From Myxococcales bacterium (GTDB lineage: Bacteria > Myxococcota > Polyangia > Polyangiales > Polyangiaceae), in NCBI GenBank assembly GCA_020430865.1, contig JAGQIY010000086.1:1-5081 (forward strand): DNA of 5,081 nucleotides. The letters are read 5' to 3'. This document shows, in pieces, positions 1 through 5,081 of this stretch; position 1 is the stretch's first letter, and the number at the start of each line of letters is the position of its first letter. The notes beneath the pieces are model-generated. The model made no database searches. It saw nothing but the letters and a program-made list of their open reading frames with translations, and was not told where the DNA came from. The translations under genes were made by a program, and so were the position numbers.

Positions 1-68
1 TATCGCTTGCCGCGGCCGCGTTCATGCCGCGAAAGCTCCTTCTTCAGACCCCGTGAATCTCCTGCCAT
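1..68 (-). CDS. N-terminus of IS66 TnpA-like small transposition protein (partial)
   Basis: The ATG at 68-66 opens a reading frame of 22 codons that runs off the left edge. The visible peptide begins MAGDSRGLKKELSRHERGRG and goes on K-R. A short acidic/basic start followed by a [K/R]-rich GRGxRY-like stretch is typical of the small helix-turn-helix protein encoded first in IS66-family elements; that protein is needed for transposition, although its exact role is not settled. The start is supported by an AAAGGA Shine-Dalgarno sequence (minus strand, 83-78) placed 9 bases before the ATG. The rest of the gene, including the helix-turn-helix, is outside the window, so the assignment relies on a short stretch and on the nearby GTAAG terminus. 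Confidence 0.5.
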   Translation of the reverse strand, partial: MAGDSRGLKKELSRHERGRGKR

Positions 69-77
69 CTGGCACCG

Positions 78-83
78 TCCTTT
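78..83 (-). promoter_or_regulatory. Ribosome binding site of the IS66 TnpA-like gene
   Basis: AAAGGA on the minus strand, 9 bases upstream of the ATG at 68. It is the clearest Shine-Dalgarno sequence in the window and decides the start of the partial transposition gene. Confidence 0.5.
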
Positions 84-161
84 CGTGGACGACGCGAGCA
101 CGACCAACCCCGCCTGTCACGACGGGATCCGGAGAGCACTTACGATGAAACGTCCACGCTC

Positions 162-281
162 CTAGAGCCTCAAGGCCGCCCGCCACGCCATGCCTCGCAG
201 GGCAAAGCCGAGGAGGGCGTCGGCGAGCTCGGCGTCAAGCAGCGGCTTGCTGCGAAGGCTTTCTGCATCCGCAGCAACAGG
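162..281 (-). pseudogene. Remnant of an unrecognised protein-coding gene (module copy 1)
   Basis: A minus-strand frame ending at TAG (164-162) contains a 31-residue peptide (codons 260-168) that begins SLRSKPLLDAELADALLG and ends with MAWRAALR. The same peptide is present at 3587-3495, and all 11 nucleotide differences between the copies are silent on this strand, which is strong evidence that this strand and frame were translated. The frame stays open upstream to a possible start at 476, but that part overlaps the hsdS remnant and looks non-native, so I treat only the conserved part and the stop as supported. No domain is recognised; the peptide looks like one or two amphipathic helices. The stop lies 18 bases from the insertion-sequence end. 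It could be the 3' end of a gene truncated upstream by the hsdS junction. Confidence 0.45.
168..275. repeat. Direct repeat, copy 1 (partner at 3495-3602)
   Basis: An ungapped match to 3495-3602 with an offset of 3327 bases. Across 181-276 I count 86 identical bases out of 96. The longest identical runs are 214-236 and 238-261. On the minus strand 34 of 36 codons give the same residue. Both copies have the same orientation and bracket the hsdS remnant, the HEPN-like gene and most of the PLD-like gene. Confidence 0.85.
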
Positions 282-422
282 AGCGGCCAGCAAACCGTTG
301 CTGTCCGCGGACGTGAGACGGACAACGGATGACAACGTGGACTCCGGGAGATCGGAGGGCTCCACCTCCCCTGTCTCTAGCTGTCCAATCGGGTCGCTCT
401 GTGTCCCAAGGTTTGGCCCTCT

Positions 423-635
423 AACCAGGCAAAGATGAACTCTATCCCTGTGGCAGTTCCTCCGCCCCCGGACCAACGAAGGATCGTCGCCAAGGTTGGT
501 GCCCTGAGGAAACTATGCGACGATCTTGAGGCGAAGGTGACTGGCCAAGAAGCGACGGCCGGCAGGCTCGTGGAGGCGGTGGTCAAGGGCACGCTGGCGC
601 CGACACCCAGACTGGGGATGGATGCGCAAGATTGA
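423..635 (+). pseudogene. hsdS: 3' remnant of type I restriction specificity subunit HsdS
   Basis: The frame reads NQAKMNSIPVAVPPPPDQRR followed by IVAKVGALRKLCDDLEAKV and ends in LVEAVVKGTLA. This is the conserved C-terminal signature of HsdS proteins: the end of the second target-recognition domain (IP.P.PP..EQRRIV), the second conserved coiled-coil helix, and the closing LLEA(V/L)L segment. A complete HsdS is usually 380-450 residues; here only about 70 are left and both DNA-recognition domains are missing. The frame is open only back to a TAG at 378-380, and recognisable homology starts near 423, so a junction lies at about 410-423. An ATG at 435 could in principle express a 66-residue peptide. 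The stop (633-635) overlaps the next gene by 14 bases, as in an operon. No hsdM or hsdR is in the window, so it cannot act as a restriction system here. Confidence 0.8.
614..617 (+). promoter_or_regulatory. Possible ribosome binding site of the 369-residue gene
   Basis: GGGG ends 4 bases before the ATG at 622 and lies inside the end of the hsdS remnant. Spacing is short. Together with the 14-base overlap it suggests that translation of the downstream gene was coupled to hsdS. Confidence 0.25.
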
Positions 636-1731
636 TCGTCAGCGCTTGTCGGAACGGTATCGCCCCGGCGAGAGGCTCGTTGATCGACTCGGGATGGGCA
701 TCGCCCAGGTCCAGGCGCTCGCTGACGCAGTCCGGAGTAGCTGCTCTTCGGGAGCAGTGTCGTGGTGGACCGGCATTGACGACCGTGCGCGCCTCCTCAT
801 CACCGACCACCTTCTCGAGTGCATCCGGAGCGTCGAGGTCAATCTCGCCGAGGCCGAGCTCCATCGTCTTGAGCTGCTCGAAGCTATCGAAGACGATGAC
901 CTGTTTCACGCCCAACCCGTGGGGTATGCGCGTGATGGCGGTCCAGTCCTACCAACAATCCCCCGACGAGAGCGACCCGACGACGACCTTCCGAGCGCTT
1001 TTGTGGCTCTGCACGTTGTTGGCTTCTTCAGAGCCATCTCGTCCTGTCTTGACTGCTTGGCTGGCGGCATTGTTGGCGCTGTCGGGCTGGACTCCAGCCT
1101 ACTCAAGGCGGACTTTGACAAGGTCTTGGAGGAACCTCGTACGCGGTCCACGTCGCCGCCTGGCGCAGGCCTTCGCGCGCAAGTCATCGGCCAAATCCGC
1201 TCGCGTGTTGCCGAATCCGGACCTGAAGGCTGGTTCCGCTGGACCACGCAAATGCGGAACCTTCTGCTTCACAGACCCCGACGTATGCAATTCCAGCAGT
1301 GGGTTCCGAAGCACGACTACGGGGGTTTGCTGGACCCGCAAGGCAAGCCGGTTCGCATGGCATGGCCACGCCGTCACCTGCCGGTTGAGCCTTCCCTTGG
1401 AGATTCCGAGGCGTTCACAACGGATGGTGAGTGGCTGCCTCTAGCCGAATCGATGGAAAGCACTTTGTGGGGTGTGCTTCAAAGCACACGGGCTACATGC
1501 GAAAGCACACTCGACGAGTTGATCAAGTTCTGGCAGCTACGCCAGTCGACCCCGGACCTTTTCGCGCAGCCTTCTCGGACAGTTCCCGAGGCCGCAGCAA
1601 CCGAGAGAACGAGCTTCGCGGGCTACTCGGGAAAGGGGAAGTTCCAACCCGACGTCATCGTCACGAACCCAGCGGATCGAGAGCGCCTAGGCACGGCGCA
1701 GAACCATCGGAAGCCCCGAGGAGCAGGCTGA
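622..1731 (+). CDS. Hypothetical protein with a HEPN-like RNxxxH motif
   Basis: A 369-residue soluble protein of no family I can name. Residues about 48-95 form a charged helical region (RARLLITDHLLECI...), residues 127-155 a hydrophobic helix pair with FFRAISSCLDCLAG, and residues 211-217 read MRNLLLH. The R212-N213-x3-H217 pattern after such helices is the catalytic signature of HEPN domains, many of which are RNases in toxin-antitoxin and anti-phage systems. No signal peptide or clear membrane segment is seen. The last 60 residues are low in hydrophobics and probably disordered. The ATG at 622 is chosen because it overlaps the hsdS stop by 14 bases; the gene therefore probably belonged to a type I restriction operon, where extra genes next to hsdS are common. 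No nucleotidyltransferase antitoxin partner is present. The alternative is a plain structural helical protein with a chance motif. The coding call is strong, the HEPN call moderate. Confidence 0.75.
   Translation: MRKIDRQRLSERYRPGERLVDRLGMGIAQVQALADAVRSSCSSGAVSWWTGIDDRARLLITDHLLECIRSVEVNLAEAELHRLELLEAIEDDDLFHAQPVGYARDGGPVLPTIPRRERPDDDLPSAFVALHVVGFFRAISSCLDCLAGGIVGAVGLDSSLLKADFDKVLEEPRTRSTSPPGAGLRAQVIGQIRSRVAESGPEGWFRWTTQMRNLLLHRPRRMQFQQWVPKHDYGGLLDPQGKPVRMAWPRRHLPVEPSLGDSEAFTTDGEWLPLAESMESTLWGVLQSTRATCESTLDELIKFWQLRQSTPDLFAQPSRTVPEAAATERTSFAGYSGKGKFQPDVIVTNPADRERLGTAQNHRKPRGAG
1472..1489. repeat. Perfect inverted repeat within the HEPN-like gene
   Basis: GTGTGCTT and AAGCACAC are separated by two bases, giving 8-base arms. 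The AAAGCAC half recurs in direct orientation at 1457-1463 and 1502-1508, at spacings of 24 and 21 bases. It lies in coding sequence for ESTL/QST/ESTL-like peptide repeats (residues about 279-300), so the repetition may simply reflect the protein. Confidence 0.5.
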
Positions 1732-1747
1732 AATCGCTGGTACACCC

Positions 1748-1769
1748 CATCGGCCCAGTTGGTCCGATG
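1748..1769. terminator. Hairpin between convergent genes, possible bidirectional terminator
   Basis: CATCGG and CCGATG form a perfect 6-base stem, extended by CCA/TGG after one mismatch. It starts 17 bases after the stop of the HEPN-like gene and about 100 bases after the end of the convergent PLD-like gene. No T-run follows on either side, so it is not a classical intrinsic terminator; the position is the main support. Confidence 0.35.
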
Positions 1770-1871
1770 AGCCTGCCTAGTTTCGGCGACCCCTGCTCCC
1801 GCTAGCTCAACTTGTTGCCCGACTCGACAAGCTGCCCATGGGGCGCGAGTAAGCGGGCGAGTCCATGTATG

Positions 1872-3665
1872 TCAGGACACGGTGCGGTCCCGAACCCAGG
1901 CGTCGAGAGTCTTGGAGCCGTCCCAGGCAGCTTCTAGGTGTGGCAGAACGTCCGCGGGGGCCGGCAACGCCACGAGCATGGTGCCGCGGCTGCCGAACTG
2001 GTTCAGCGAGCTCCCGAGGAGCCAGACATGCTCGTCAACCGCCAGGAAACGGTCATGTATCCCTGCCCTCTCCATGACCCGAACCTCCAAGACGCCCTGG
2101 GCGGCCGTCCCCTGCTGGGCCGCCCGGGCGTCGGCCAGCAGGAGGTCTCCCGCGGGCTTTCCGTATTTCTTGGCGTTCACCCGTAGCCCTTCCGCCCCCG
2201 TGAGGATCCTGATGGGCACTGCGGTACGGCCTACGCGAAGGGCGAAGCGACGCAGCTCGACATGGTCAAAGTACGGGTCGACGATCATGATCCGCCGTCT
2301 CGTGCTCCCGATGAGCTCTCGGATGATCGACGCTGCAGCATCGGCGTCTCCATCGAACCAACGTTGAAAAGGAGGTCGTCGCTGCTCCTTGCGATGCTTG
2401 GCCTTTACCAGGATCTGTGCGGCAGTAGCCTCGACCTGTGGCCCCGACGACCCCACCACCGGATCTCGGACGAGCGGGACGGTGTACGATTCCTTGTCGC
2501 GCTTCCCGTCGGCCGGGACATCGACGGTCCGGTGGCGCGTCACCATCCCCGCCTCGAAAGCAAAGCCGTCCAAAAAGTCCGCGTTGTCGAACCGATAGAC
2601 GAGGCCGCGCACGGCGTGGACTATGTCGTAGCTGTGAAGGTGCGGCTTGTGGGGTAGCTGAACTTCTTGGGTTCCGGCCAACAGGGGCAACACGACGGCG
2701 GTCTCTTCGCCAAGCGTCCGATGTCGGTGGAAGACGATGGTGTAGCCCTCTTCGTCGCCTCCACGGAACTGCGCCGTGACCGAAATCCTGAAAGGCCGCT
2801 CGCCAGGCGAGCTGGAGCGCTTCACATCGACCGAGATCAGCTTCGGGTCAGCCACAACCAGGTGAGCCGCCCCGAGAAACTCCTCGTCGACTCCGAAGTC
2901 GAAGTCCAACAGGTCCCATAGCTCAGCATGCGCCGCGGTGAGCTCCTCTGGTGACAGACGAGCTTCTACCCAGCATGGGTCAGTTGGGATCAGAATCGCG
3001 CTGCGGCAAGGTACCTCATTGAGACACGAGGCTGGCGTTCGTGTTCGCACCGGACACTGGAGGCCCGGCCAAGGCGGCTCGGCGAGCAACGGCTGGAGCG
3101 TGATCGTGTTGGGCCTCTCTTCCGGTGGAAGACGGGCACGTCCGGCTTGGCACGAGCGAAACCAAGAGAGGCCGTCCTTGGCACTCATCCGGTAGCGGCG
3201 GAAGAACAAAAAGTGGTCATTGCTCAGCGTGCGCTGCGTCAGCTTGGCGTCGGCCTCTGCGAGTTGGTCTTCGGCGGCGACATCGACCGTGGCACTCAGC
3301 AGAAAGGCCTCGTTTGCCCGCCGCCGGAATCCACAGGCAAGGGACAACAGCGCTGCCCCGTCCTCCGGCAGGTCTTCGATGGTCTCGTCTTGATGTCGGT
3401 GCGAAGTCACGGTCCCACGCATCGTGCCACGAAGTAGGTCGTTATCGGGCAAGGTCCGCAGCGGGTGCGTCACGACACGCCCACTTCCCGGAGCCCGCAA
3501 CGCGGCGCGCCAGGCCATGCCGCGGAGCGCGAAGCCGAGCAGGGCGTCGGCGAGCTCGGCGTCGAGCAGCGGCTTGCTGCGAAGGCTTGCTGCAAACGCA
3601 GCACCCCAAGGCCTCGGCGCCGGCGAGAGCGTCATCCGGGAGGCGCTGGAAAAGACCCACAGCAA
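1872..3665 (-). CDS. PLD-like (HKD nuclease-type) C-terminal domain protein, possibly VPA1262-type
   Basis: The longest reading has 597 residues from a TTG. The C-terminal 150 residues are phospholipase-D-like: RRIMIVDPYFDHVELRRFA, then GIHDRFLAVDEHVWLLGSSL with N555. This matches HxKx4Dx6GSxxN except that lysine is arginine (H537, R539, D544, G551-S552). Only one such motif is present, as in Nuc/BfiI-type enzymes that dimerise to build one active site; the usual roles are nuclease or phosphodiesterase. Residues 150-400 are unassigned; FRRYRMSAKDGLSWF near 160 and the overall layout recall VPA1262-type proteins, but this is from memory only. Residues 27-57 are the duplicated module. The start is uncertain: ATG at 3635, 3518 and 3422 lack a Shine-Dalgarno, whereas a GTG at 3473 has AAGTGGG six bases upstream. 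A start at 3473 would exclude the module. The gene is divergent from the SIR2-like gene and convergent with the HEPN-like gene. Confidence 0.8.
   Translation of the reverse strand: MLWVFSSASRMTLSPAPRPWGAAFAASLRSKPLLDAELADALLGFALRGMAWRAALRAPGSGRVVTHPLRTLPDNDLLRGTMRGTVTSHRHQDETIEDLPEDGAALLSLACGFRRRANEAFLLSATVDVAAEDQLAEADAKLTQRTLSNDHFLFFRRYRMSAKDGLSWFRSCQAGRARLPPEERPNTITLQPLLAEPPWPGLQCPVRTRTPASCLNEVPCRSAILIPTDPCWVEARLSPEELTAAHAELWDLLDFDFGVDEEFLGAAHLVVADPKLISVDVKRSSSPGERPFRISVTAQFRGGDEEGYTIVFHRHRTLGEETAVVLPLLAGTQEVQLPHKPHLHSYDIVHAVRGLVYRFDNADFLDGFAFEAGMVTRHRTVDVPADGKRDKESYTVPLVRDPVVGSSGPQVEATAAQILVKAKHRKEQRRPPFQRWFDGDADAAASIIRELIGSTRRRIMIVDPYFDHVELRRFALRVGRTAVPIRILTGAEGLRVNAKKYGKPAGDLLLADARAAQQGTAAQGVLEVRVMERAGIHDRFLAVDEHVWLLGSSLNQFGSRGTMLVALPAPADVLPHLEAAWDGSKTLDAWVRDRTVS
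3495..3602. repeat. Direct repeat, copy 2 (partner at 168-275)
   Basis: Second copy of the conserved coding module, in the same orientation as copy 1. On the minus strand it is in frame with the PLD-like gene (its residues 27-57 for the identical part). Thirty of its 31 core codons end in G or C, against 27 of 31 in copy 1. Similarity stops abruptly on both sides at the same residues as in copy 1. Confidence 0.85.
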
Positions 3666-3747
3666 GCGGTGGTGGTTGGTGGAGAACGCCTGCGGGCTGG
3701 AGGGACAGGTTGACGGCCTTGCTCGAAGTTACCGGCCCGTGAGGTGA
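3622..3747 (+). pseudogene. Possible 3' remnant of an unrecognised plus-strand gene
   Basis: The plus-strand frame ending at TGA 3745-3747 gives a natural-looking peptide, GESVIREALEKTHSKRWWLV followed by ENACGLEGQVDGLARSYRPVR. Nearly all codons to about 3710 end in G or C, and the stretch has helical character. It overlaps the 5' end of the longest PLD-like reading on the other strand, whose peptide there is rich in Ser, Pro and Arg and looks less natural. Both frames share the same third positions, so base composition alone cannot decide between them. No start or upstream body of the gene is seen; copy 2 of the repeat abuts it. No family is recognised. Confidence 0.3.
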
Positions 3748-3789
3748 CACAACTCACTGGCGAGGCCTCGGGAGTCTGAGCGACCGTGA

Positions 3790-3795
3790 TACGCT
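3790..3795 (+). promoter_or_regulatory. Weak candidate -10 element of the SIR2-like gene
   Basis: TACGCT preceded by TGA (extended -10 style TGnTAnnnT) ends 7 bases before the GTG start at 3803. No convincing -35 is seen. If real, transcription would begin at or next to the start codon and the mRNA would be leaderless, which would agree with the absence of a Shine-Dalgarno there. Confidence 0.2.
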
Positions 3796-3802
3796 CGCGT
3801 TC

Positions 3803-4933
3803 GTGTCGGATGAGGAGACGCGGATTGTCTGGGTGTTGGGATCTGGTTTCAGCAGGCCGCTCGGTGGGCCAACGCTTGAGCAGCTGCTCTCGCCGTCTTC
3901 GCACGAGGAGCTAAAACTCCGCTTCCCAATCGCCGAGTACCCGCGAGTGCACAATGCCGCCTCCGTCTTTGCTAGACGTTTGTACCTTTACGGTCGCGCC
4001 TACGATATCGGCCGGATAGCTCAGCGTGACAATGCGCTTGCTGGAGAGCGCCTCTGGGATCACGCGGAGACATTCCTCGACTACCTGGACGTTGCGGCAG
4101 GAGCGCCTGATTCGGTCGCGTACAAGCAGGTAGAGCGCGTACTTGATCGACTCAGAGAGCCCGGCGATCTGAGTCGGCTGCCGGCCGTCGAAGACGTGCA
4201 CCACGCAGCGCGACGGCTCGTGGCGCTAGAGTGCTGCGGATTTGCAGACGGCGTAGACACGAATACCGAAAAGTGGGCACCGTTTCGGCGCTGGCGCGGC
4301 GGGATTGACAACGCGCATACGGTCATCACGTTCAACTACGACCGAGTGCTCGAGAAGATAGGTCTCTTTTACGTCGTCATGCCCGACGACTCGGAAGAGA
4401 AGAAGGCCCAACCCGCCGTTCGCGTGTTCAAGCTGCACGGCAGTGTCGACTGGCGTCGGCATGCAGACGGCACTTGCGAAAGTGTCGACAGCGACAACCT
4501 TCCAGCGACCTGCGAGGATGCCGAGCTTGTCATCGCCACGCCGGGACCGACCAAGCTCAGCGAAGCTGGCAAACTGAAGGCGCTTTGGGATTTGGCGATG
4601 ATCGCGATGAAGGAGGCGGATGCGATAGTCTTCGTGGGCTACCGGTTCCCGCCGAGCGACTCGGAAGCGCGAGAGGTGTTGCTCAAGGCGGTGTCAAACA
4701 GTCAGCGACGACATCTGGACTTGCACGTCGTCCTGGGACCGGACGTTCATTCGCAGCATGCGGCACGCCTCTCCGGGTTGCTCACCTACGCCGCCAACGC
4801 CAGCGGTCGACTGAATGCCGAACCTATTAGCCAGGCCGCGACCTTCCTTGTCCACACTCACCCCTTGTACTGCGAGGACTTTCTCAGCGTTTTCACGGAA
4901 CACGTGTTGCTCGGTCTCCGTGACGACCACTAG
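3803..4933 (+). CDS. Stand-alone SIR2-like protein, predicted NADase of anti-phage type
   Basis: A 376-residue protein made almost wholly of one SIR2-like Rossmann domain. The nucleotide-binding start is IVWVLGSGFSRPLGGPTL (residues 8-25, with G13-S-G15). VITFNYDRVLE (174-184) carries the N178/D180 pair, FKLHGSVDW (209-217) the catalytic-type H212, and IVFVGYRFPPSDSEA (275-289) the last NAD-contact strand. These motifs are known from bacterial SIR2-like proteins (PF13289-type), such as those in Thoeris and DSR systems, which deplete NAD+ during phage infection; cytosolic action and NAD+ cleavage are inferred. No fused sensor, nuclease or transmembrane domain is present, so recognition may come from a partner. 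The GTG start is the only sensible one, since no ATG lies upstream in frame and the strand leading into the glycine motif follows at once. No Shine-Dalgarno is seen. The gene is divergent from the PLD-like gene, its most likely partner. Confidence 0.9.
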   Translation: MSDEETRIVWVLGSGFSRPLGGPTLEQLLSPSSHEELKLRFPIAEYPRVHNAASVFARRLYLYGRAYDIGRIAQRDNALAGERLWDHAETFLDYLDVAAGAPDSVAYKQVERVLDRLREPGDLSRLPAVEDVHHAARRLVALECCGFADGVDTNTEKWAPFRRWRGGIDNAHTVITFNYDRVLEKIGLFYVVMPDDSEEKKAQPAVRVFKLHGSVDWRRHADGTCESVDSDNLPATCEDAELVIATPGPTKLSEAGKLKALWDLAMIAMKEADAIVFVGYRFPPSDSEAREVLLKAVSNSQRRHLDLHVVLGPDVHSQHAARLSGLLTYAANASGRLNAEPISQAATFLVHTHPLYCEDFLSVFTEHVLLGLRDDH

Positions 4934-4946
4934 CGACCTGCGCCGC

Positions 4947-5081
4947 TTAGCGCCCGCGCGTAGGCAATACGATCGGCGGGCAACGTTTGGCCCCGGGCAC
5001 GATCTCGCCCGTGAGCGCTGCCCACTTGGACTCGGAGCGTGCAACCGCGGCGCGAATCGGCGCCACTCGCCCACGAACCGA
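4947..5081 (-). CDS. C-terminus of an unrecognised protein (partial)
   Basis: A minus-strand frame enters from the right edge and ends at TAA (4949-4947). Its 44 visible residues include VRGRVAPIRAAVARSESKWA followed by ALTGEIVPGAKRCPP and a basic end, TRGR. The composition looks natural and most codons end in G or C, whereas the other minus-strand frame here reads as an arginine-rich shadow. No family is recognised. It converges on the SIR2-like gene with 13 bases between the stops, so no separate terminator fits between them. The start is outside the window. Confidence 0.4.
   Translation of the reverse strand, partial: SVRGRVAPIRAAVARSESKWAALTGEIVPGAKRCPPIVLPTRGR

Larger units (their letters stand above)
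1..143 (-). mobile_element. End of an IS66-type insertion sequence (partial)
   Basis: Read on the minus strand, the element appears to begin at 143 with GTAAGTGCTCTCCGG and continues leftwards out of the window. IS66-family elements are known to start with GTAA and to carry their first small gene (tnpA) close to that end. Here a start codon with a good ribosome binding site lies 75 bases inside the terminus and opens a short, very basic protein that looks like the N-terminus of that class. The opposite end is outside the window, so the inverted repeat and the 8-base target duplication expected for this family (candidate left copy 144-151, GATGAAAC) cannot be checked. The family call rests on the terminus plus the protein start. 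Confidence 0.5.

Noticed and set aside
190..438. Plus-strand reading of the first repeat copy as a gene
   Set aside because: The peptide is a low-complexity Ala/Ser/Arg stretch, and the two repeat copies differ in two residues on this strand while the minus strand shows only silent changes.
632..1444. Long plus-strand open frame of 270 codons within the HEPN-like gene
   Set aside because: Its peptide is Arg/Ser-rich without domain character, its start is less well placed, and the overlapping frame has coherent hydrophobic helices and operon-type overlap with hsdS.
1809..1829. CTTGT...ACAAG inverted repeat between the convergent genes
   Set aside because: A five-base stem with an eleven-base loop is too weak and has no T-run; the hairpin at 1748-1769 is better.
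1849..1865. GTAAGCGGGCGAG as a second IS66-type terminus
   Set aside because: Only the first five bases agree with the terminus at 143; the following bases do not match and no transposition gene lies on either side.
4694..5074. Minus-strand open frame across the end of the SIR2-like gene
   Set aside because: It is antisense to the SIR2-like gene, and its non-overlapping part is Arg/Ser-rich; another minus-strand frame in 4947-5081 gives a more natural peptide.
1..5081. CRISPR array, tRNA, rRNA, riboswitch or origin
   Set aside because: No regularly spaced repeats, cloverleaf-like segments or iteron clusters were seen on either strand.

Overview
This is a GC-rich bacterial window. The least disturbed coding stretches use almost only G or C at third codon positions. 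That fits a high-GC soil-type bacterium such as a myxobacterium or another deltaproteobacterium, but the sequence cannot fix the host. The layout is an accessory, defence-island type of region: short gene remnants, the edge of an insertion sequence, a diverged direct repeat, and three intact unlinked-family genes whose motifs point to nucleic-acid or NAD+ attack.

Left edge (1-160): the end of an IS66-type insertion sequence, with a GTAAG terminus at 143 and the first 22 codons of a small basic protein reading out of the window on the minus strand. Next (162-281) is a minus-strand protein fragment that recurs at 3495-3602. Over 31 codons the two copies encode the same peptide and differ at 11 bases, all silent. 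From about 423 the sequence becomes the 3' end of a type I restriction specificity gene (hsdS), cut off from its DNA-recognition domains. Its stop codon overlaps the start of a 369-residue gene (622-1731) that carries an RNxxxH motif in a helical context, as in HEPN ribonucleases.

Centre and right: converging on that gene is a minus-strand gene of up to 597 residues (1872-3665). Its C-terminus is a phospholipase-D-like domain with one HKD-type motif in which lysine is replaced by arginine. Its N-terminal part is not recognised with confidence and resembles the VPA1262-type proteins only by memory. Divergent from it is a 376-residue stand-alone SIR2-like protein (3803-4933) with glycine motif, FNYD, LHG and VGYRFPPSD motifs all intact, so it is predicted to be an NAD+-consuming enzyme. 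A minus-strand partial gene (4947-5081) ends 13 bases after it and leaves the window.

How they may work together: the divergent SIR2-like/PLD-like pair is the best candidate for an anti-phage module, with the HEPN-like gene possibly a separate or former type I restriction accessory. This functional grouping is inference from motifs and proximity. The direct repeats bracket the hsdS remnant, the HEPN-like gene and nearly all of the PLD-like gene, which suggests that the cassette was assembled by recombination at a conserved coding segment.
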